A DNA stretch of 64,000 bases from Streptomyces sp. NBC_00353 (GTDB taxonomy: Bacteria; Actinomycetota; Actinomycetes; Streptomycetales; Streptomycetaceae), in assembly GCF_036108815.1 (NCBI RefSeq), contig NZ_CP107985.1, forward strand, positions 2,480,001-2,544,000, written 5' to 3'. The notes under the pieces were generated by a model. It was not told where the DNA came from and did no database searches. It worked only from the letters and a program-made list of their open reading frames with translations. The translations under genes were made by a program, and so were the position numbers. Positions 1 through 8,601 of this stretch are shown here, in pieces; position 1 is the stretch's first letter, and every line of letters begins with the position of its first letter.

Positions 1-330
1 GGTCGCCCGGTCGAGTACGTAACTGACGTAGAACTCAGCCTCGATGTCCACGGGTTGGGCGAGCATCACCGTGCGCACCGTGTGGCCCTTGATGTCCATG
101 CCGAGGATCTGGCGGGTGGTCAGTTCTGCGGCCGCCGGGTCGGCTGCAATTTTCACTCCGCCCGCCTTGCCCCGACCGCCCGTCTTCACCTGCGCCTTGA
201 CGACGACCCGGCCACCGAGCCGGCCCGCCGCCTCCTTTGCGTCGGCTGCGTGGTCGATGACCTCGGCCTCCGGTACCGCTATGCCGTGTTCTGCGAAGAG
301 TTGCCGTGCCTGGTGCTCGTACAGATCCAT
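1..330 (-). CDS. sucC: Succinyl-CoA synthetase beta subunit, N-terminal part (runs off the left edge)
   Basis: This is the first 110 codons of a leftward gene; the rest lies beyond base 1. The protein starts MDLYEHQARQLFAEHGIAVP, the typical opening of the ADP-forming succinate-CoA ligase beta chain. The ATP-grasp core VVVKAQVKTGGRGKAGG follows near residue 45. The ATG at 330 has GGGAG just upstream. The enzyme interconverts succinyl-CoA and succinate with ADP/GDP phosphorylation in the cytoplasm. A sucD partner would be expected to the left, outside the window. It is divergent from a formyl-CoA transferase cluster, so this may be a second, pathway-specific copy rather than the TCA-cycle copy. 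That is inference from context. Confidence 0.9.
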   Translation of the reverse strand, partial: MDLYEHQARQLFAEHGIAVPEAEVIDHAADAKEAAGRLGGRVVVKAQVKTGGRGKAGGVKIAADPAAAELTTRQILGMDIKGHTVRTVMLAQPVDIEAEFYVSYVLDRAT

Positions 331-494
331 AGCCACTCCCGATCGTGCCGATTGTGAAAGTGCCGCTCGCCCCCTGGACACCACCCACCGGATGCGGGAT
401 AACAAGTTTCATACAGTATTCGTCGACTGTATGCAATGTACCGCGGGAGCGCGGCAATGGCTCCTGCACTCCCCCATGAAGGGACAGCACCGCC
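331..494. promoter_or_regulatory. Divergent promoter region between sucC and the ThDP enzyme/frc cluster
   Basis: This 164-base region separates two divergent transcription units and is locally AT-richer than its flanks. It holds a perfect 8-base inverted repeat (CATACAGT / ACTGTATG, listed separately) roughly midway between the two starts. A regulator bound there could control both directions. No coding potential is seen. Confidence 0.6.
410..440. promoter_or_regulatory. Candidate GntR-type operator upstream of the oxalate/formyl-CoA cluster
   Basis: CATACAGT (410-417) and ACTGTATG (426-433) form a perfect inverted repeat with an 8-base spacer. ACTGTATGCAATGTA (426-440) matches ACTGTAGACAATATT (30518-30532) at 11 of 15 positions. 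TATTCGTCGACT here resembles TATTCTGTCGACT at 30529-30541. The second site lies in the fabH/fdhD divergent region next to a GntR/FCD regulator gene. That the regulator binds here is inference. Confidence 0.5.
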
Positions 495-2177
495 ATGCCC
501 GAGGACAGCCAGGAACTCATTTCCGGTGGGCACTTGGTCGCCAAGGCGTTGAAGGCAGAGGGGGTGGAGCGCATCTACACCCTGTGCGGCGGCCACATCA
601 TCGACATCTACGACGGCTGCGTCGACGAGGGCATCGAAGTCGTAGACGTACGACATGAACAGGTCGCCGCGCATGCCGCGGACGGCTACGCACGGATCAC
701 CGGTAGGCCGGGATGCGCCGTCGTCACCGCCGGACCGGGGACCACGGATGCGGTGACGGGGGTCGCGAACGCCTTCCGCGCCGAGTCGCCCATGCTGCTG
801 ATAGGTGGTCAGGGCGCCCACAGTCAGCACAAGATGGGCTCGCTCCAGGACCTGCCGCACGTCGAGATGATGGCTCCCATCTCCAAGTTCGCCGCTACCG
901 TGCCGGACACCGCCCGCGTCGCCGACATGGTGTCCATGGCCTTCCGCGAGTGCTACCACGGGGCACCCGGGCCTTCCTTCCTGGAGATCCCGCGCGATGT
1001 GCTCGACGCCAAGGTGCCGGTGTCCAAGGCCCGGGTGCCGGAGGCCGGGCAGTACCGGGCCTCGACCCGAACGGCCGGTGACCCCGAGGCCGTCGAGAAG
1101 CTCGCCGATCTCCTTGTGCATGCCGAGAAGCCGGCGATCCTGCTGGGCAGTCAGGTATGGACGACCCGGGCGACGGACCAAGCCATCGAGCTCGTACGGA
1201 CGCTCAATGTCCCGGCCTACATGAACGGGGCCGGGCGCGGCACGCTGCCGCCCGGCGATCCGCACCACTTCCAGCTGTCGCGGCGGTACGCCTTCTCCAA
1301 CGCCGATCTGATCGTGATCGTGGGTACGCCGTTCGACTTCCGGATGGGCTACGGCAAGCGGCTCTCCCCCGACGCCACCGTCGTGCAGATCGACCTCGAC
1401 TACCGCACCGTCGGCAAGAACCGGGACATCGACCTCGGGATCGTCGGCGATGCGGGGATGGTCCTGAAGGCGGTCACGGAAGCGGCGAGCGGGCGGCTCG
1501 ACGGGGGTGCGGTCAAGCGAAAGGCGTGGCTGGAGGAGCTGCGTGCCGCCGAACAGATCGCGATCGAGAAGCGGCTGCCCGGTCTGAAGTCGGATGCCTC
1601 GCCGATCCACCCGTACCGGCTGGTCAGCGAGATCAACGACTTCCTCACCGAGGACTCGACCTACATCGGGGACGGCGGCGACATCGTCACCTTCTCCGGT
1701 CAGGTCGTCCAGCCGAAGTCCCCCGGCCACTGGATGGACCCGGGGCCGCTGGGCACGCTCGGCGTCGGGGTGCCGTTCGTGCTGGCGGCGAAGCAGGCCC
1801 GGCCCGACAAGGAGGTCGTGGCGCTCTTCGGCGACGGTGCCTTCTCCCTGACCGGATGGGACTTCGAGACGCTGGTCCGCTACAACCTCCCGTTCGTCGG
1901 GATCGTCGGCAACAACTCCTCGATGAACCAGATCCGTTACGGCCAGAAGGCGAAGTACGGGGACGAGCGCGAGCGGGTCGGCAACACCCTGGGCGACGTT
2001 CACTACGACAAGTTCGCCCAGATGCTCGGTGGGTACGGCGAGGAGGTCCGCGACCCCGCCGACATCGCGCCGGCGCTTCAGCGGGCCCGGGAGTCCGGAC
2101 TGCCGTCGCTGATCAACGTCTGGGTCGACCCGGACGCGTACGCCCCCGGAACCATGAACCAGACCATGTACAAGTAG
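495..2177 (+). CDS. Thiamine diphosphate-dependent enzyme (acetolactate synthase / oxalyl-CoA decarboxylase / 2-hydroxyacyl-CoA lyase superfamily)
   Basis: The 560-residue protein has the three-domain layout of POX/AHAS-type ThDP enzymes. The N-terminal PYR domain carries the RHEQ motif with the cofactor-activating glutamate at about residue 55. A central Rossmann-like domain follows. The C-terminal PP domain carries GDG near residue 445 and the NN pair of the ThDP/Mg motif. The ATG at 495 has GAAGGGA upstream. It likely acts on an acyl-CoA, because the next gene is a clear formyl-CoA transferase; oxalyl-CoA decarboxylase or 2-hydroxyacyl-CoA lyase activity, both giving formyl-CoA, is the best inference. 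It is not a typical oxalyl-CoA decarboxylase: as recalled from the Oxalobacter enzyme, the active-site tyrosine after the NN pair and the C-terminal Ser/Arg loop are not evident. The usual automatic label would be acetolactate synthase. Confidence 0.8.
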   Translation: MPEDSQELISGGHLVAKALKAEGVERIYTLCGGHIIDIYDGCVDEGIEVVDVRHEQVAAHAADGYARITGRPGCAVVTAGPGTTDAVTGVANAFRAESPMLLIGGQGAHSQHKMGSLQDLPHVEMMAPISKFAATVPDTARVADMVSMAFRECYHGAPGPSFLEIPRDVLDAKVPVSKARVPEAGQYRASTRTAGDPEAVEKLADLLVHAEKPAILLGSQVWTTRATDQAIELVRTLNVPAYMNGAGRGTLPPGDPHHFQLSRRYAFSNADLIVIVGTPFDFRMGYGKRLSPDATVVQIDLDYRTVGKNRDIDLGIVGDAGMVLKAVTEAASGRLDGGAVKRKAWLEELRAAEQIAIEKRLPGLKSDASPIHPYRLVSEINDFLTEDSTYIGDGGDIVTFSGQVVQPKSPGHWMDPGPLGTLGVGVPFVLAAKQARPDKEVVALFGDGAFSLTGWDFETLVRYNLPFVGIVGNNSSMNQIRYGQKAKYGDERERVGNTLGDVHYDKFAQMLGGYGEEVRDPADIAPALQRARESGLPSLINVWVDPDAYAPGTMNQTMYK

Positions 2178-2193
2178 CAGAGGAGCTGTTGGC

Positions 2194-3423
2194 ATGACCA
2201 AAGCACTTGAGGGCGTGCGCGTCCTCGACATGACGCACGTACAGTCCGGTCCCTCCGCCACCCAGCTGCTCGCCTGGCTCGGCGCCGACGTGGTGAAGCT
2301 CGAGGCCCCGAGCGGCGACATCACCCGCAAACAGCTGCGCGATCTGCCCGATGTCGACTCCCTCTACTTCACGATGCTCAACTGCAACAAGCGGAGCATC
2401 ACTCTCAACACGAAGAGCGAGCGCGGCAAGGAGATCCTCACCGAACTGATCCGCCGCTCGGATGTGATGGTGGAGAACTTCGGGCCCGGTGCCGTCGACC
2501 GGATGGGGTTCACCTGGGAGCGGATCCAGGAGATCAATCCGCGGATCGTGTACGCCTCCATCAAGGGCTTCGGCGAGGGTCCGTACACCAACTTCAAGGC
2601 GTACGAGGTCGTCGCCCAGGCCATGGGCGGTTCGATGTCCACCACCGGCTTCGAGGACGGTCCGCCGCTCGCGACCGGTGCGCAGATCGGTGACTCCGGA
2701 ACCGGAATCCACGCGGTCGCAGGCATTCTGGCCGCACTGTTCCAGCGTGAGAACACCGGGCGTGGACAGCGCGTCAACGTCGCCATGCAGCATGCGGTGC
2801 TCAACCTGTGCCGGGTGAAGCTGCGTGACCAACAGAGGCTGGTGCACGGGCCGTTGGCGGAGTATCCGAACGAGGACTTCGGCGACGAGGTGCCGCGAAG
2901 CGGCAACGCGAGCGGCGGCGGGCAGCCCGGTTGGGCGGTGAAGTGCGCGCCCGGTGGGCCCAACGACTATGTGTACGTCATTGTGCAGCCGGTCGGCTGG
3001 CAGCCGCTCGCCTCGCTGATCGGGCGCCCGGAGCTGGTGGACGACCCCGAGTGGGCGACGCCCGAGGCCCGCCTGCCCAAGCTCGACAAGATGTTCCAGC
3101 TCATCGAGGAGTGGTCCGCGACGCTCCCCAAGTGGGAGGTGCTGGAGCGGCTGAACGCGCACAACATCCCGTGCGGCCCGATCCTCTCCACCCGGGAGAT
3201 CATCGAGGACGAGTCCCTGGTCGCCAACGAGATGGTCGTCCAGGTGGAGCACCCGGAGCGCGGCACGTTCACCACCGTGGGCTCCCCGCTGAAGCTCTCC
3301 GACTCCCCGGTGGATGTGGTGACTTCGCCGCTGCTCGGCGAGCACAACGAAGAGGTGTACGTCGGTGAGCTGGGCCTCGGCGACGAGGAGCTGCGGCTGC
3401 TGAAGACGAACGGAGTCATCTGA
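2194..3423 (+). CDS. frc: Formyl-CoA transferase (class III CoA transferase)
   Basis: The 409-residue class III CoA transferase closely follows the Oxalobacter Frc / E. coli YfdW pattern along its whole length. It has VLDMTHVQSGP with the conserved Gln17, SLYFTMLNCNKRSI, and VENFGPGAVDRMGFTW. The catalytic aspartate is Asp167 in GAQIGDSGTG, and the glycine-rich loop is SGGGQPGW. Frc moves CoA between formyl-CoA and oxalate, giving oxalyl-CoA and formate. The gene starts 16 bases after the ThDP gene and ends two bases before the next ATG, so it sits inside an operon. This is the most diagnostic gene of the cluster and argues for oxalate or formyl-CoA metabolism. Confidence 0.88.
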   Translation: MTKALEGVRVLDMTHVQSGPSATQLLAWLGADVVKLEAPSGDITRKQLRDLPDVDSLYFTMLNCNKRSITLNTKSERGKEILTELIRRSDVMVENFGPGAVDRMGFTWERIQEINPRIVYASIKGFGEGPYTNFKAYEVVAQAMGGSMSTTGFEDGPPLATGAQIGDSGTGIHAVAGILAALFQRENTGRGQRVNVAMQHAVLNLCRVKLRDQQRLVHGPLAEYPNEDFGDEVPRSGNASGGGQPGWAVKCAPGGPNDYVYVIVQPVGWQPLASLIGRPELVDDPEWATPEARLPKLDKMFQLIEEWSATLPKWEVLERLNAHNIPCGPILSTREIIEDESLVANEMVVQVEHPERGTFTTVGSPLKLSDSPVDVVTSPLLGEHNEEVYVGELGLGDEELRLLKTNGVI

Positions 3424-3425
3424 AC

Positions 3426-5573
3426 ATGGTCGAATCACAGGACCGCGAGATCGTACGGGCGTTGCTCGACTCCGTCCGGGCCGCCGGACGCAGTGCGCTC
3501 ACCGCACCCGAGGGCAAGATCGTCGCCGATGCGTACGGGATCGCCGTGCCGGGTGAGGAGTTGGCACAGGACGTCGACGAGGCGGTGGCCTTCGCGGACC
3601 GGCTCGGCGGGCCGGTCGTACTGAAGATCGTCTCCCCCGATGTGCTGCACAAGACGGATGCCGGAGGTGTCGTCGTCGGGGTGGAGGGCGGCGTTCAGGT
3701 GCGTGCCGCGTTCCAACGCATCATCGAGAACGTGCGGGCGTACGCCCCGGACGCGCGGATCGACGGTGTGCAGGTGCAGCAGCTGGTGCCGCCCGGCCAG
3801 GAGGTCATCGTCGGCGCGGTCACCGACCCGACGTTCGGGAAGGTCGTGGCCTTCGGGCTCGGCGGTGTGCTGGTGGAGGTGTTCAAGGACATCACCTTCC
3901 GCCTGGCCCCGGTCAGTGCGGACGAGGCGCTGTCGATGCTCGACTCGATCGGCGCGGCCGAGATCCTGCGCGGGGTTCGGGGTGCGGCGCCGGTGGACCG
4001 GTGGGCACTGGCCGAGCAGATCCGGCGGGTCTCCCAACTGGTCACGGACTTCCCGGAGATCGCGGAGGTCGATCTCAATCCGGTCATCGCCGCTCCGGAC
4101 GGTGCGGTCGCGGCGGACATCCGGATCCTGCTGTCGACGGAGACGGTCAAGCCCCGGCGTACCTACCCGCGCGAGGAGATCCTCGCATCGATGCGCCGGC
4201 TGATGGAGCCGCGCTCGGTCGCCGTGATCGGCGCATCCAACGAGCAGGGCAAGATCGGCAATTCGGTGATGCGCAACCTCATCGACGGCGGCTTCTCCGG
4301 AGAGATCCATCCGGTGAACCCCCGGGCCGATGACATTCTGGGCCGCAAGGCGTACAAGAGTGTCACGGACGTTCCCGGTGAGGTGGATGTGGCGGTCTTC
4401 GCGATCCCCGCCAAGTTCGTGGCATCGGCGCTGGAAGAGGTGGGGCGCAAGGGGATACCCAATGCGGTCCTCATCCCTTCCGGATTCGCCGAGACCGGTG
4501 AACAGGCGCTGCAGGACGAGATCGTGGCGATCGGCGAGCAGTACGGCGTACGGCTGCTCGGGCCGAACATCTACGGCTACTACTCGACGTGGCAGGACCT
4601 CTGCGCCACCTTCTGCACCCCGTACGACGTGAAGGGCGGGGTGGCGCTGACCTCGCAGTCCGGTGGTATCGGCATGGCCATCCTCGGCTTCGCCCGCTCG
4701 ACGAAGACCGGTGTGTCGGCGATCGTCGGGCTCGGCAACAAGTCCGACATCGACGAGGACGACCTGCTGACCTGGTTCGGCGAGGACCCGAACACCAAGT
4801 GCATCGCGATGCACCTGGAGGATCTCAAGGACGGTCGCGCGTTCGTCGAGGCGGCGCGGGCGACCGTACCGAAGAAGCCGATCGTGGTGCTGAAGGCCGG
4901 CCGTACCAGCGCCGGCGCGAAGGCAGCGGGTTCGCACACCGGTGCACTGGCGGGCGACGACGCCGTGTACGACGACATCCTGCGTCAGGCGGGGGTGATC
5001 AGGGCCCCGGGGCTGAACGACATGCTGGAGTACGCGCGGGCGTTGCCCGTGCTGCCGACGCCCAAGGGCGACAACGTCGTCATCATCACGGGGGCAGGCG
5101 GCTCGGGCGTGCTTCTGTCGGACGCGATCGTCGACAACGGGCTCTCCCTCATGGAGATTCCGCCGGATCTGGACACGGCGTTCAAGGCGTTCATTCCGCC
5201 GTTCGGTGCGGCCGGCAACCCGATCGACATCACGGGCGGCGAGCCGCCGTCCACCTACGAGGCGACGATCCGCCTCGGCATGGAGGACCCCCGCATCCAT
5301 GCGCTGGTCCTCGGCTACTGGCACACGATCGTCACTCCCCCGATGGTCTTCGCCGAGCTGACCGCCCGGGTGGTCGCGGAATTCCGCGAGCGCGGGATCA
5401 AGAAGCCCGTGGTGGCGTCGTTGGCCGGCGACACCGAGGTGGAGGAGGCATGCCAGTACCTCTTCGAGCACGGCGTCGTCGCGTACCCGTACACCACGGA
5501 GAAGCCGGTGGCCGTACTGGGCGCCAAGTACCGATGGGCCCGTGCGGCCGGACTGCTGGACGGTGATCGATGA
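3426..5573 (+). CDS. ADP-forming acyl-CoA synthetase, fused ATP-grasp and CoA-ligase subunits
   Basis: The 715-residue protein belongs to the NDP-forming acyl-CoA synthetase superfamily. Residues about 1-235 form an ATP-grasp domain (VVLKIVSPDVLHKTDAGGV). Residues about 250-350 form a CoA-binding Rossmann domain (SVAVIGASNEQGKIGNSV). Two flavodoxin-like succinyl-CoA-ligase domains follow. His504 in GSHTGAL is the expected phosphohistidine. The domain order, ATP-grasp first, differs from archaeal enzymes. The ATG at 3426 lies two bases after the frc stop. Such enzymes make acyl-CoA from acid, CoA and ATP, or run in reverse to save energy. In this operon the likely substrate is oxalate, formate or a short hydroxyacid, but the sequence does not decide it. 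Confidence 0.8.
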   Translation: MVESQDREIVRALLDSVRAAGRSALTAPEGKIVADAYGIAVPGEELAQDVDEAVAFADRLGGPVVLKIVSPDVLHKTDAGGVVVGVEGGVQVRAAFQRIIENVRAYAPDARIDGVQVQQLVPPGQEVIVGAVTDPTFGKVVAFGLGGVLVEVFKDITFRLAPVSADEALSMLDSIGAAEILRGVRGAAPVDRWALAEQIRRVSQLVTDFPEIAEVDLNPVIAAPDGAVAADIRILLSTETVKPRRTYPREEILASMRRLMEPRSVAVIGASNEQGKIGNSVMRNLIDGGFSGEIHPVNPRADDILGRKAYKSVTDVPGEVDVAVFAIPAKFVASALEEVGRKGIPNAVLIPSGFAETGEQALQDEIVAIGEQYGVRLLGPNIYGYYSTWQDLCATFCTPYDVKGGVALTSQSGGIGMAILGFARSTKTGVSAIVGLGNKSDIDEDDLLTWFGEDPNTKCIAMHLEDLKDGRAFVEAARATVPKKPIVVLKAGRTSAGAKAAGSHTGALAGDDAVYDDILRQAGVIRAPGLNDMLEYARALPVLPTPKGDNVVIITGAGGSGVLLSDAIVDNGLSLMEIPPDLDTAFKAFIPPFGAAGNPIDITGGEPPSTYEATIRLGMEDPRIHALVLGYWHTIVTPPMVFAELTARVVAEFRERGIKKPVVASLAGDTEVEEACQYLFEHGVVAYPYTTEKPVAVLGAKYRWARAAGLLDGDR

Positions 5574-5701
5574 CCTGACGGCGAGAGCTCGAACCACGGG
5601 GTCTGCGGCGAACCGCTCGGCCGCAGGCCCCGGGCGACGCGAAGTGGGAACGGACAGGGGGCGCTGGCCAGACTTCTTCCACGCGAGGGGTTCGATCGAT
5701 C

Positions 5702-7090
5702 ATGACAACGACAGACATCCCCACATCCGTCCCCTACAGAGAGGTGACGGACCGCAACGGCCGCGTGTACCGGCTCGGTGAGACCGACCGGGACATCATG
5801 CGGAGACCGCGCTGGACCATGGTGCTCCTGCCGTGGATCGGCATGATGGGCATCAGCTCGTCGGAGTACGCGTTCACCTCCGCCGAGGAGACGCTGCACG
5901 ACGCGCACTTGTGGGCCAGTGGTCACATCTTCTGGCTGATGGGGGTCTGGATCTTCTTCCAGGCAGCCGTGGCCTTCCCGGCCGGGCAGCTCCGCGAGAG
6001 CGGGAGGCTGCCGGCCAGGAGCGCGATGATGCTCGGAGCGCTGGGCACCCTGCTCGGCTATCTCTCGCTGGCGTACGCACCGCATGTCATCGTCGCCTAC
6101 TTCGGCTTCGGCATGTTCAGCGGCATCGGCGCCGGACTCGTCTACGCGACCTGCGTGAACATGGTCGGCAAGTGGTACCCGGAGCGCAAGGGCGGCAAGA
6201 CCGGCATGGTCAACGGCGGTTTCGCCTATGGCTCGGTGCCGTTCGTGTTCCTGTTCACCTCGTACATGGATCTGTCCAACTACCAGGGTGTACTGGTCTC
6301 CGTCGGGGTCATCTGCTGTGCGGCCGTCGCGGTCGCCGGCTGGTTCTTCAAGGACCCGCCGAAGAACTGGTGGCCCCATCACGTCGACCCGCTGAAGGTC
6401 TCGGACGACCCGCGGATCGTGCGGTCGCTGGCGAAGAACCCGCCGGCGGTCAAGCAGTACACCCCGCGTGAGGCGGCCCGGACCCCCGTGCTGTGGATGA
6501 TGTGGTTCTGCCTCCTGTGCACGGCGGGCATCAACATCTTCGGTATCGCCATGCAGGTGCCGTTCGGCAAGGAGATGGGGTTCGCCGGCGGCATCGTGGC
6601 CACGGCCATGTCGCTCAAGGCGATCGTGAACGGGACCGGCCGGGGTGTCATCGGCTGGATCTCCGACCGGTACGGACGCCGCAACACGCTGATCATCGTC
6701 TGTCTGGTCCTGGGATCCGCGCAGTTCGGGGTCTTCTTCTCCGGCGACATCGGCTCGATGCCGTTCTTCCTGTTCTGCTCGATGGTCTCCGGCTTCGGTG
6801 GCGGCGCCATCTTCCCGCTGTTCGCGGCGATGACCGCGGACTACTTCGGTGAGAACAACAACGCCTCGAACTACGGAATGGTCTACAGCTCGAAGCTGAT
6901 CTCCGGCCTGGTCGGCTCCGGCGTCGGAGCCCTCGTGGTCGGTGCCTGGGGCTACGGCGGTGCCTTCGCCCTGGCAGGCAGCATCGGGCTCGCCTCCGCG
7001 GTACTTGCGGTGTTCCTGCGGGCACCGGGCCGGCCGAGCGCCAAGCGCATCGAACCCAATCCGTACCCGATCAGCCGGGAAATCTCCTGA
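5702..7090 (+). CDS. Major facilitator transporter of the oxalate/formate antiporter (OFA) family
   Basis: The 462-residue membrane protein has about 12 predicted helices. The cytoplasmic loop motif RYGRRNTL is present, as are family signatures such as GIGAGLVYATCVNMVGKWYP. OFA members exchange or take up small carboxylates such as oxalate, formate and pyruvate. It lies 128 bases after the acyl-CoA synthetase in the same direction and probably brings in the substrate of the enzymes upstream, or exports formate. The gap could hold its own promoter. The specificity is inferred from the operon. Confidence 0.8.
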   Translation: MTTTDIPTSVPYREVTDRNGRVYRLGETDRDIMRRPRWTMVLLPWIGMMGISSSEYAFTSAEETLHDAHLWASGHIFWLMGVWIFFQAAVAFPAGQLRESGRLPARSAMMLGALGTLLGYLSLAYAPHVIVAYFGFGMFSGIGAGLVYATCVNMVGKWYPERKGGKTGMVNGGFAYGSVPFVFLFTSYMDLSNYQGVLVSVGVICCAAVAVAGWFFKDPPKNWWPHHVDPLKVSDDPRIVRSLAKNPPAVKQYTPREAARTPVLWMMWFCLLCTAGINIFGIAMQVPFGKEMGFAGGIVATAMSLKAIVNGTGRGVIGWISDRYGRRNTLIIVCLVLGSAQFGVFFSGDIGSMPFFLFCSMVSGFGGGAIFPLFAAMTADYFGENNNASNYGMVYSSKLISGLVGSGVGALVVGAWGYGGAFALAGSIGLASAVLAVFLRAPGRPSAKRIEPNPYPISREIS

Positions 7091-7253
7091 TGTGACAGCA
7101 AAACCTCGCGGAACGGAGTCCGCGCCGGCCACCACGGTCGGCGCGGGCTTCCGCGCGATCACGGACGCGTGGGGCGACGGCTACCGCATCGGCAGGACCG
7201 GCCGGCGGATACTCGGCCAACCTCCTTTGTCGGTCCGGCAGTTCGCGGTGCCG

Positions 7254-7304
7254 GTCAGGCACCGTACGCTCCTGGTGACGGCCGTGGAGCGCACGGTGCC
7301 TGAC
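7254..7304. terminator. Long hairpin between convergent genes, probable bidirectional terminator
   Basis: GTCAGGCACCGT (7254-7265) pairs perfectly with ACGGTGCCTGAC (7293-7304). An inner CGCTC/GAGCG extends the stem after one mismatch, leaving a loop of about 15 bases. It lies between the end of the OFA transporter and the end of the convergent Tat-exported protein. The rest of the 298-base gap 7091-7388 shows no gene. Confidence 0.6.
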
Positions 7305-7388
7305 GTCACCGGGCGGGCGTTTGCGCTGTTCCCCGATGTCAGGAATTCGGGGTGAGGCGCGGACCGCCCCTCCGGTGCCGCCTTGGTC

Positions 7389-8552
7389 CTACTTGCGCAG
7401 CGCCGCCAGGTTGTCGTAGCCGATCCGCGCATGCTTCAGGGACTGCGCGAGGTCGGTCGAGCTCGGTGCGTTGTCCTGCTCGACCATCGGGTTGCGGTAG
7501 TTCGCCTGCCCGACGCGGCGGAAGAACGTCCGGTAGTCGATGACCCCGGTACCGAAGGGGACCATGTCGTAGCCGTTGCCGCTGGTTGTGTTGACGACGC
7601 CGTCCTTGGCGTGGAACAGCGGGTAGCGCTTGTTGTGACTGCGGACCAATGCCGCGGGGTCGAAGATGTTCTCCCGCTGCGATCCGTCGTGCGCGGTGTA
7701 GGTGTGGAACTTGTACTGGGCGACGTGCGCCCAGAAGATGTCCATCTCCAGCCATACGGTCTTCGGGTCGGTTACCTTGAGGAAGTACTCGAGCTTGCGG
7801 ATGCCGGAGCTGCGGGTGGGTCGCCCCTGTGCGTCCAGCGGACCGCCGTCGAGCAGGAAGCCGTAGGCCGCGTCGTGGTTGTGGGTGTACAGCTTGATGC
7901 CCGCACGATGAGCTATCTGTCCCAGCGAGTTCCACTTGTCGGCGGCCACGTCCCAGTCGGCACGGTAGGCGCTGCCGGTGGGGTCGCCACCGGTGCCCAT
8001 GTGGTCCATGCCGAGGATGTTCGCTATTTCGAGGGTCCGCTTGAACTGGTCCAGGTCGCTCTGGTTCAGCGGCCAGGACGACGGGATGAAGCCGTGGTTG
8101 CCCTGGGCGCGCAGACCGTACTCGTCCAGCCACGAGCGCAGCAGCTTCGCGCCTTCCACCGTTTCGAGGTTGCTTCCGCCAGGTGCGTTGGCGTGCTGGC
8201 CGTACCCGGCGAACTCGACCTGCTTGTAGCCATAGCGGGCCAGCTCCCTGAAGACCTCACGGAAGCCCGAGGGAAGGTCGGTGCTGAGCGGATCCCGGCC
8301 CGTGGCGTCACGCACGGTGTACAGGATGATTCCTCGCTTCGCCGCCGGGACCAGATCCTGGCCGTGGCCGTTGCCGTGGCCGTCTCCCTTGTGGGGAGCG
8401 GGCTGGGCGAAGGCCGGCGACGCGCCGAAGGCGGGCGCGGCGATCGCCGTTGCCGCAGCGGCGGTGCAGGTGCTGAGAAAGCGGCGGCGACTGACGCCGA
8501 GGCTGCGGCGCAGGGCGCCGTCCGTTCCGGATTCGTCGTTGTACGCGGTCAC
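7389..8552 (-). CDS. Tat-exported sugar phosphate isomerase/epimerase-like TIM barrel protein
   Basis: Starting at the GTG at 8552 (AGAGAGA upstream), the 387-residue protein has a twin-arginine signal, SRRRFLS at about residues 21-27, then an Ala-rich hydrophobic segment. After a Gly/His-rich linker comes an AP-endonuclease-2-like TIM barrel of the xylose isomerase superfamily, with metal-site-like stretches KLYTHNHDA, VWLEMDIFW and LFHAKDG. It should act outside the membrane, probably on a sugar or cyclitol. It lies 49 bases downstream of the EboF-like gene in the same direction and may be the last gene of that operon. The substrate is unknown. Confidence 0.75.
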   Translation of the reverse strand: MTAYNDESGTDGALRRSLGVSRRRFLSTCTAAAATAIAAPAFGASPAFAQPAPHKGDGHGNGHGQDLVPAAKRGIILYTVRDATGRDPLSTDLPSGFREVFRELARYGYKQVEFAGYGQHANAPGGSNLETVEGAKLLRSWLDEYGLRAQGNHGFIPSSWPLNQSDLDQFKRTLEIANILGMDHMGTGGDPTGSAYRADWDVAADKWNSLGQIAHRAGIKLYTHNHDAAYGFLLDGGPLDAQGRPTRSSGIRKLEYFLKVTDPKTVWLEMDIFWAHVAQYKFHTYTAHDGSQRENIFDPAALVRSHNKRYPLFHAKDGVVNTTSGNGYDMVPFGTGVIDYRTFFRRVGQANYRNPMVEQDNAPSSTDLAQSLKHARIGYDNLAALRK

Positions 8553-8601
8553 GGTCTCTCTCTTTCTCGAAGATGCTCGCAACGCTGAGCACGGACCGAT
8601 C

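Noticed and set aside
495..2177. Biosynthetic acetolactate synthase (ilvB)
   Set aside because: No regulatory subunit or ilv neighbours are present, and the operon holds a clear formyl-CoA transferase, so a CoA-thioester substrate is more likely.
279..2330. 683-codon open frame on the minus strand across the ThDP enzyme gene
   Set aside because: It is a high-GC shadow. Its residue make-up (Arg, His, Val, Gly and Asp-rich, no motifs) is typical of antisense frames, and the plus frame has clear ThDP motifs and a ribosome site.
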